A stretch of DNA of 11,323 bases, taken from contig JAHJBW010000011.1 of NCBI GenBank assembly GCA_018813405.1, forward strand, positions 1 to 11,323, given 5' to 3'. The notes under the pieces were generated by a model. The model worked only from the letters and a program-made list of their open reading frames with translations. It had not been told where the DNA came from and did no database searches. Positions 7,279 through 11,323 of the stretch are shown here, piece after piece. Every line of letters begins with the position of its first letter. The first letter of the stretch is position 1. Origin of the DNA: Candidatus Margulisiibacteriota bacterium. GTDB taxonomy: Bacteria; Margulisbacteria; WOR-1; XYC2-FULL-46-14; JAHJBW01. Made by a program: the position numbers and the translations under genes.

Positions 7279-7481
7279 ATCTTCTCGAAATATAAAAATG
7301 CCTTGGCATGCTTGAAGGAATAGGGTTCCTCCGTGTAGACGGCATACCCTTCGTATCTCATGCCTTCCTTTTCGGCCAATTCTTTGCCAAGTGATTCCAG
7401 TCCGTGCCTTTCTTCGGCGCTCAAAATATTGATGGTCTCCGGGAGCTCTTTCTTAATAAGATAAACTGAATCCAGGCTCAT
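7275..7481 (-). CDS. Small hypothetical protein, 68 aa, downstream of the EF-G-like gene
   Basis: Unrecognised. The ATG at 7481-7479 has a strong G-rich ribosome site (GGGGG at 7493-7489, seven-base spacer) and lies 17 bases after the stop of the EF-G-like gene on the same strand, so the two are almost certainly co-transcribed. The product is acidic and soluble-looking: a short N-terminal strand (SVYLIKKELPETINIL), a central Glu/Lys-rich helix (ERHGLESLGKELAEKEG), and an aromatic-rich C-terminal part (YEGYAVYTEEPYSF, AFLYFEKI). That suggests a small alpha/beta fold, by inference only. Its stop overlaps the end of ftsH by four bases tail to tail. The good ribosome site and operon position make it a real gene in spite of its size. 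Confidence 0.75.
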   Translation of the reverse strand: MSLDSVYLIKKELPETINILSAEERHGLESLGKELAEKEGMRYEGYAVYTEEPYSFKHAKAFLYFEKI

Positions 7482-7498
7482 TACAGCACCCCCTTTTT

Positions 7499-9406
7499 TT
7501 ACCTGGCCTCGCTTGAACCTTTTTCTTTTTCAAGCTTGAACTTTTCGCAAAGTTCCTGCTGTGTTTTTGGCTGGACTTGTTCGTAGTGAGAAAAGCTGGT
7601 GCTGAATGTCCCCGCGCCGTGCGTGAACGATCTTAGTTGCGACGCGTAGTTGGCTATTTCTGCCATCGGGACCTGTGCCACCACTTTTTCCTCCTCGATC
7701 GTGACTATCCTTCCCCTGCGTTTGTTCATATCGTTGACCACTTCGCCTACATGCCTGGCAGGCTCATTGACCTGTATGACCGCGATGGGCTCCAGTATGG
7801 CCGGTCTGGCATCGGGAAACACCTTTTTCATGGCCAGGTGCGCGGCTATTTTGAATGAAAGATCGGACGAGTCGACATCGTGATATGAGCCGTCATACAG
7901 GGTTACCCTGACATCCACTATCGGATAGCCGGCTATTACGCCTTTTTCCAGCATCTCTGTGACGCCTTTTTCAACGGCAGGGATGTAGTTTTTGGGAATA
8001 GCGCCTCCCACGACTTTGTTGACGAACTCAAAGCCCTGACCCCTTGGCAGTGGCTCGATCTCCAGCCAGGCATCGCCGTACTGGCCATGGCCGCCGGTCT
8101 GTTTCTTGTGTTTGCCCTGTCCTTTTGCCCTGCCCATGATGGTCTCTTTGTAGGGGATCCTGGGTTGCTGTGTCTCGATCTCGATCTTGTACCGCTCTTT
8201 TAGCTTGTTGATGTATATCTCAAGGTGAACGTCTCCCATCCCTGAAATGATGCTTTCTTTTGTCTCGGGATCGTAATACATCTTAAAGGTGGGATCTTCT
8301 TTCATGAAGTTGGAAAAGCCTATGGCCATCTTTTCCTGGTCGGACTTGGTCCTGGGCCTGACCGCGAGTTTGACCGCGGCTTCCGGGTACTCGGCCATGG
8401 GCAGGGTGCAGTGATCTTTTTCACAGCAAAGGGTGTCCCCCGTACGGGTGGACTTGAGCTTGGGAAGTGCGGCGATGTCACCTGTTTGCAGGCTGGGTAC
8501 TTCATTCTTTTGCTTGCCGCGGGTTATGGCGATCTGTCCTACACGCTCGCTGCTGCTGCGCTTTGGATTGTATACCGATGCCGAGGCGTTGAGCGTGCCC
8601 GAGCAGACCTTGATGTAGGTAAGTTCTCCGACATGCGGCTCGACGACCGTTTTAAAGACATAAGCCGAAAAGGAATCCCTGTCCGTCCTGGGCGAGGGCA
8701 GCCACTTGATAATAGCTTCGACCAGCTCCTTTGTGTTTTGATTCTTTAGGGCCGACCCTGCGATCACGGGGATGATCTTTCCTTCCGGAACACCCTTGTT
8801 AAGGGCGGATGACAGCTCCTCATCGCTTATGGGCTTGCCCTCCATATATTTTTCCAGCAAGGACTCGTCCACCTCGGCGGCTATCTCGACAAGCATCTCC
8901 CTGTATTGCTCCATGCCAGGCCCAATAGGGACCAGGCGGTTGCCGAATTTCTTGCGGGCGTCTTCGAGCACCCTGCCGAAATCGGCGCGTTCGTGGTCCA
9001 TGCGGTTTATTAAGACCAAACGCGGCAGGTTCTTTTTGTCGGCCAGCTTCCAGAGGAGGTCGGTTGTGGTGGTGAACCCGTCAACGGCGTCAAAAACGAA
9101 TACGGCGCTGTCAACCACTCGAATGGTAGAAATGGATTCTCCTAAAAAATCGGCGTAGCCCGGGGTGTCTATGAAGTTGATCTTGATGTCGTTGGTTTCT
9201 ACTGGCAGGAGGGTCGCGTGGATACTGATCTGGCGTTTGATTTCCTCGGGGTCAAAGTCAGACACGGTGTTGCCGGAAGTAGTGGATCCCATTCGGGTTA
9301 TCACCCCGGCATCAAAGAGCAGGGCTTCCATCAGGGAAGTCTTCCCTGCTCCCCCGTGTCCGAGAACCCCGACATTCCGGATCTTGTCGGTAGTATATTC
9401 TCGCAT
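7499..9406 (-). CDS. EF-G-like translational GTPase (EF-G paralogue of the EF-G2 type)
   Basis: A ribosome-associated GTPase related to elongation factor G. The 635-residue product has all parts of an EF-G: G domain with P-loop GHGGAGKT (16-23), DTPGY (80-84), NRMD (134-137) and GSAL (217-220); domain II at about 243-325; domain III with MGDVHLEI (390-397); domain IV with GGHGQYG (438-444) and YDGSYHDVDSSDLSFK (504-519); domain V to about 615. Compared with ordinary EF-G (about 690-700 residues) it is short. The P-loop lacks the AHIDAGKT form and switch II has Tyr84 where the catalytic His normally sits. These traits match the paralogues often annotated EF-G2 or elongation factor G-like. Whether it drives translocation, recycling or a stress role is not shown. 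The start at 9406 is chosen because GGAGG (9420-9416) precedes it by nine bases; an upstream TTG at 9433 would overlap the promoter. Confidence 0.9.
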   Translation of the reverse strand: MREYTTDKIRNVGVLGHGGAGKTSLMEALLFDAGVITRMGSTTSGNTVSDFDPEEIKRQISIHATLLPVETNDIKINFIDTPGYADFLGESISTIRVVDSAVFVFDAVDGFTTTTDLLWKLADKKNLPRLVLINRMDHERADFGRVLEDARKKFGNRLVPIGPGMEQYREMLVEIAAEVDESLLEKYMEGKPISDEELSSALNKGVPEGKIIPVIAGSALKNQNTKELVEAIIKWLPSPRTDRDSFSAYVFKTVVEPHVGELTYIKVCSGTLNASASVYNPKRSSSERVGQIAITRGKQKNEVPSLQTGDIAALPKLKSTRTGDTLCCEKDHCTLPMAEYPEAAVKLAVRPRTKSDQEKMAIGFSNFMKEDPTFKMYYDPETKESIISGMGDVHLEIYINKLKERYKIEIETQQPRIPYKETIMGRAKGQGKHKKQTGGHGQYGDAWLEIEPLPRGQGFEFVNKVVGGAIPKNYIPAVEKGVTEMLEKGVIAGYPIVDVRVTLYDGSYHDVDSSDLSFKIAAHLAMKKVFPDARPAILEPIAVIQVNEPARHVGEVVNDMNKRRGRIVTIEEEKVVAQVPMAEIANYASQLRSFTHGAGTFSTSFSHYEQVQPKTQQELCEKFKLEKEKGSSEAR

Positions 9407-9408
9407 AC

Positions 9409-9420
9409 GGAGATACCTCC
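9409..9420 (-). promoter_or_regulatory. Ribosome binding site of the EF-G-like gene inside a small hairpin
   Basis: On the minus strand the leader reads GGAGGTATCTCC, ending two bases before the ATG. GGAGG is a full Shine-Dalgarno and decides the 9406 start. Its first four bases can pair with CTCC (9412-9409) around a GTAT loop, so the site is weakly self-complementary. Confidence 0.55.
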
Positions 9421-9432
9421 AATTGTGGGACA

Positions 9433-9461
9433 ACTATAGCACTGCACATAAAAATAGTCAA
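9433..9461 (-). promoter_or_regulatory. Sigma-70-type promoter of the EF-G-like operon
   Basis: On the minus strand TTGACT (9461-9456) and TATAGT (9438-9433) are separated by exactly 17 bases, and the -10 is preceded by TGC, making it an extended -10 as well. Transcription should begin near 9426, giving a leader of about 20 bases that holds the GGAGG ribosome site. This is the best-formed promoter in the window. Confidence 0.8.
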
Positions 9462-9488
9462 GATTTTTTGTGATATTCTATACGATAA

Positions 9489-9728
9489 CCTGTAACTTTC
9501 TACCCGCATGAAAATATACCTGAAATTTACCACCTTGTTTCAAAGTTGCGTGATGGCTTTAAAATTAATCTGTTGGGCAAGGTCTTGTACCTTGCCATTA
9601 ATGAAATAATTCAGGTATTATTATGGAGCATGGAAAACTTGAGCGGGCGCAAGCACAATGGTTGTTTAGAGATAATTTTAAGGGGAAAGAAGGCCCGCAG
9701 AATTAATATCTACGCTGAAACTTTGTGA
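9489..9728 (+). pseudogene. Possible decayed gene remnant with a frameshift, in a low-GC tract
   Basis: This fills the stretch between the EF-G-like promoter and the coiled-coil gene. One frame is open from 9489 to 9728 but has no ATG or GTG start, only a TTG at 9546. It reads protein-like in its first part: HENIPEIYHLVSK from 9507, then GFKINLLGKVLYLAINEIIQ to about 9614, an amphipathic helix-like pattern. Beyond about 9625 that frame degrades to basic, unpatterned residues. The frame beginning at ATG 9623 instead continues in a sensible way (MEHGKLERAQAQWLFRDNF, stop at 9704-9706). Joining the two needs one frameshift near 9620. I do not recognise the protein. The start is missing, the tract is AT-rich unlike its neighbours, and the upstream part abuts the opposite-strand promoter, all consistent with a relic. 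It may also be chance open sequence. Confidence 0.3.
9576..9596. repeat. Perfect 8-bp hairpin within the low-GC tract
   Basis: GGCAAGGT (9576-9583) and ACCTTGCC (9589-9596) pair around a five-base loop, CTTGT. ATTAAT occurs close on both sides (9564-9569, 9597-9602). No T-run follows on either strand, so it does not look like an intrinsic terminator. It falls inside the suspected gene remnant and could be a coincidence of codons for GKVLYLA. Confidence 0.45.
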
Positions 9729-9946
9729 TGGACTTCCGAATTGCGGCGATGTGCCGAGAGTTCTTCATCAAGGAACTTTGCATAATCTAAAACCTCATCG
9801 ATCTTTTTGGTCAATCTTCCCTCGGTTTTTTTCAGATCATCTTTGGTTGCAAGAGACTTTAGATCGTCTTTAGTCGCCATGTCTTTCTTAATTTCGGCTA
9901 TGGCGTCTTTAAATTCTTTTAATTGGCTTTTTAGTTCCTTGTCCAT
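9710..9946 (-). CDS. Small coiled-coil protein, 78 aa, with ATKDDLK repeats
   Basis: The ATG at 9946-9944 has a clear Shine-Dalgarno (GGAGAA, 9956-9951) and a promoter about 25 bases further up, so this start is preferred to the in-frame one at 9970, which would overlap the predicted transcription start. The 78 residues are almost all helix-forming and charged. MDKELKSQLKEFKDAIAEIK is followed by two near-identical units, MATKDDLKS and LATKDDLKK (23-40), then KKIDEVLDYAKFLDEEL and a polar tail with three His. The ATKDDLK repeat type is common in small bacterial coiled-coil proteins of unknown role; it predicts oligomerisation and nothing more specific. No membrane segment is present. No toxin or other partner is adjacent on the same strand. 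It is monocistronic and divergent from ftcD. Confidence 0.75.
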   Translation of the reverse strand: MDKELKSQLKEFKDAIAEIKKDMATKDDLKSLATKDDLKKTEGRLTKKIDEVLDYAKFLDEELSAHRRNSEVHHKVSA

Positions 9947-9970
9947 AGAGTTCTCCAAATGACTTTTCAA

Positions 9971-10000
9971 ATTATAGCAGTAATGCTAAATATGATGCAA
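9971..10000 (-). promoter_or_regulatory. Promoter of the coiled-coil gene
   Basis: On the minus strand a perfect TATAAT (9976-9971) is preceded by TGC, giving the same extended -10 TGCTATAAT seen before mazG. A partial -35, TTGCAT (10000-9995), lies 18 bases upstream. Transcription would start near 9964, leaving a short leader with the GGAGAA ribosome site. Confidence 0.65.
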
Positions 10001-10019
10001 GCGCCTAAAACAATTTTCG

Positions 10020-10032
10020 TGATATTATATCA
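10020..10032 (+). promoter_or_regulatory. Extended -10 and palindrome at the ftcD start
   Basis: TGA followed by TATTAT (10023-10028) gives an extended -10 whose expected transcription start falls at about 10035, the A of the ftcD ATG. No Shine-Dalgarno precedes that ATG, so a leaderless mRNA is likely. The 13 bases 10020-10032 also form a perfect palindrome (TGATAT-T-ATATCA), which could be a repressor site or simply reflect the AT-rich -10. Confidence 0.5.
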
Positions 10033-10034
10033 TT

Positions 10035-10877
10035 ATGAAACTTTTTGAATGCGTCCCCAATTTTTCTGAGGGCAGGGACGATGTTCTTATCAAAGAGATC
10101 GTTCAAGCGGTAAGGGCTTGCAAGGTCCTTGATGTCCATTCGGACCCCGACCACAACCGCTCGGTCGTCACCTTTGTCGGCGATCAGGACAAAGTAAGGC
10201 GGGGCGCGGTAGAGCTTGCCGAACGGGCGTTTCAGCTACTCGACCTAAGGGAGCACGAAGGTGTTCACCCTCGCATTGGGGTGGTGGATGTTGTTCCCTT
10301 TATCCCGCTTGAAGAGACCGGCGCAACCATGAAAGAGGCCGTTAAGATAGCCCATCAGACCGGCAAGGAGATCTGCAAGCGTTTTGATGTGCCCATCTAT
10401 TTTTACGATTTTGCCGCGACATCTGAAAACAAACGCAGTCTGCCGTTCATACGAAAGGGTGGGGCCCCTGACCTGGGCAGTGGTAGAAATCCTCATCACG
10501 GGGCTGTGGCAGTTGGAGCCCGCAGTTTTCTGATAGCGTTCAATGTCAACCTCAAGACGGCGGACATGGACTACGCCCGCTCTATTGCCAAGAACATCCG
10601 CGAGAAGGATGGGGGCTTGCCGGGGGTAAGGGCGTTGGGGCTGGCGTTGCCGAGCCGGGGCATCACGCAGGTCTCGATCAATATTGTTGACCACAAAGAG
10701 ACAGGGCTTCTGGCGGTTTTTGATCAAGTGAAAATGTGGGCCAAGGAGTATGGGGTGGAGATATTAGAATCGGAGCTGGTGGGGATGATACCCAAAAGCG
10801 CTGTCTTTCAAGGCATGCGCGACTATCTTCACTTGAAATATTTCACAGAAAATAGCATAATAGAAACAAGGATATGA
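10035..10877 (+). CDS. ftcD: Glutamate formiminotransferase (stand-alone FtcD transferase domain)
   Basis: Transfers the formimino group between formiminoglutamate and tetrahydrofolate in the cytosol, linking histidine breakdown to one-carbon metabolism. Some bacterial members also act on 5-formyl-tetrahydrofolate. The 280 residues cover the two formiminotransferase subdomains only; no cyclodeaminase part follows. Seen motifs: ECVPNFSEGRD (5-15), the catalytic-region REHEGVHPRIG (72-82) with His78 matching the active-site His of animal FTCD, DVVPFIPL (85-92), GARSFLIAFNVNL (161-173), GGLPGVRALGLALPSRG (193-209), QVSINIVDH (212-220) and SELVGMIP (246-253). The ATG at 10035 lacks a ribosome site and sits at the predicted transcription start. 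The stop overlaps the valS start as ATGA (10874-10877). No hut gene is visible nearby, so a folate-salvage role is as plausible as histidine degradation. Confidence 0.93.
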   Translation: MKLFECVPNFSEGRDDVLIKEIVQAVRACKVLDVHSDPDHNRSVVTFVGDQDKVRRGAVELAERAFQLLDLREHEGVHPRIGVVDVVPFIPLEETGATMKEAVKIAHQTGKEICKRFDVPIYFYDFAATSENKRSLPFIRKGGAPDLGSGRNPHHGAVAVGARSFLIAFNVNLKTADMDYARSIAKNIREKDGGLPGVRALGLALPSRGITQVSINIVDHKETGLLAVFDQVKMWAKEYGVEILESELVGMIPKSAVFQGMRDYLHLKYFTENSIIETRI

Positions 10878-11323
10878 CTACCCGAGACATCCCCAAAACC
10901 TACGATCCGTCTGCCGTTGAGCAGAAATGGTACAAATTCTGGGAAGAGAACAAGCTTTTCACCCCGGATGAAGGTTCCAAAGCGGAACCTTTTACCATCG
11001 TCATCCCGCCGCCCAATGTGACGGGCGCCCTGCATATGGGCCATGCCATCGACAACACCATCCAGGACATACTTATCCGCTGGAAAAGGATGCAAGGCTT
11101 TAACACCCTGTGGGTCCCCGGCACCGATCATGCCGGCATTGCCACCCAGAATGTGGTAGAAAAACAGCTCCGCTCCGAAGGAACCAGCAAGGACGACCTT
11201 GGCAGAGAAGAATTCGTCAACCGCGTCTGGAAGTGGAAAGAAGAATACGGATCTCGCATTACCACTCAACTAAGAAGGCTTGGCGCTTCCTGCGACTGGA
11301 CAAGGGAGCGCTTCACCATGGAC
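10874..11323 (+). CDS. valS: Valine-tRNA ligase, N-terminal 150 residues (runs off window)
   Basis: Class I aminoacyl-tRNA synthetase that charges tRNA-Val. The frame is open from the ATG at 10874 to the last base (exactly 150 codons). It carries the ValRS N-terminal pattern: YDPSAVEQKWYKFWEENK (10-27), FTIVIPPPNVTGALHMGHA (40-58) holding the HIGH-type nucleotide-binding motif as HMGH (54-57), DNTIQDILIRWKRMQG (60-75), and WVPGTDHAGIATQ (80-92), where ValRS and its close relatives recognise the substrate. LRRLGASCDWTRERFTMD at the end is also typical. The KMSKS motif, editing domain and C-terminal coiled coil would lie beyond the window. The start overlaps the ftcD stop by four bases with only a weak AAGG before it, so translation is probably coupled to ftcD. 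Confidence 0.96.
   Translation, partial: MTTRDIPKTYDPSAVEQKWYKFWEENKLFTPDEGSKAEPFTIVIPPPNVTGALHMGHAIDNTIQDILIRWKRMQGFNTLWVPGTDHAGIATQNVVEKQLRSEGTSKDDLGREEFVNRVWKWKEEYGSRITTQLRRLGASCDWTRERFTMD

Noticed and set aside
8411..8749. Plus-strand open frames inside the EF-G-like gene
   Set aside because: They lie opposite strongly recognisable EF-G domain sequence and have no ribosome site or family features.
9407..9433. TTG start at 9433 for the EF-G-like gene
   Set aside because: It overlaps the predicted -10 and lies before the expected transcription start, while the ATG at 9406 has GGAGG in front.
9508..9609. 33-residue ATG open frame in the low-GC tract
   Set aside because: No ribosome site and a Cys/Leu-rich translation without pattern; the neighbouring frame is more protein-like.
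9835..9880. Short direct DNA repeats resembling a tandem or CRISPR-like repeat
   Set aside because: They are two copies only and simply encode the repeated ATKDDLK units of the coiled-coil protein.
10829..11269. 146-codon open frame on the minus strand
   Set aside because: It is the antisense of the ValRS N-terminus, which has unmistakable synthetase motifs in the plus frame.

Overview
The window is compact bacterial chromosome made mostly of housekeeping genes, with several small genes I cannot identify. Coding DNA looks GC-balanced to slightly GC-rich, while the spacers around 4997-5098 and 9434-10034 are AT-rich. The partial gene at the left edge looks like the end of an outer-membrane beta-barrel, which suggests a diderm host. 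Genes are tightly packed: three pairs are joined by ATGA (pth-mfd, mazG-ftsH, ftcD-valS), one by TAATG, and two convergent pairs overlap at their stop codons. The organism cannot be fixed from the sequence alone. An uncultured diderm lineage is a reasonable guess, and I hold it loosely.

Layout, left to right. 3-431 (+): C-terminal end of a probable outer-membrane barrel protein. 426-489: a palindrome bracketed by a 9-bp direct repeat, apparently inserted into the spacer before pth. 492-4012 (+): pth (peptidyl-tRNA hydrolase) coupled to mfd (transcription-repair coupling factor, short for its family). 4002-4996 (-): an operon of two unrecognised genes that runs into the mfd stop. 4997-5098: a divergent promoter region with an imperfect hairpin and a TGCTATAAT extended -10. 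5099-7278 (+): a MazG-type NTP pyrophosphohydrolase coupled to ftsH (membrane AAA+ zinc protease). 7275-9406 (-): an EF-G-like GTPase followed by a 68-residue unknown protein, driven by a well-formed promoter. 9489-9728 (+): a low-GC tract that reads like the remains of a frameshifted gene. 9710-9946 (-): a 78-residue coiled-coil protein. 10035-11323 (+): ftcD (glutamate formiminotransferase) coupled to valS, which runs off the right edge.

The recognisable genes fall into translation (pth, EF-G-like, valS), DNA repair coupled to transcription (mfd), nucleotide-pool cleaning (mazG), membrane protein quality control (ftsH) and one-carbon/folate metabolism (ftcD). I see no tRNA, rRNA, CRISPR array, integrase or intact insertion sequence, and no convincing new multi-gene system. 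The points most worth a second look are the palindrome with its target-duplication-like flanks, the recurring TGnTATAnT promoter element with two apparently leaderless genes, the broken reading frame near 9.6 kb, and the unknown two-gene operon beside mfd.
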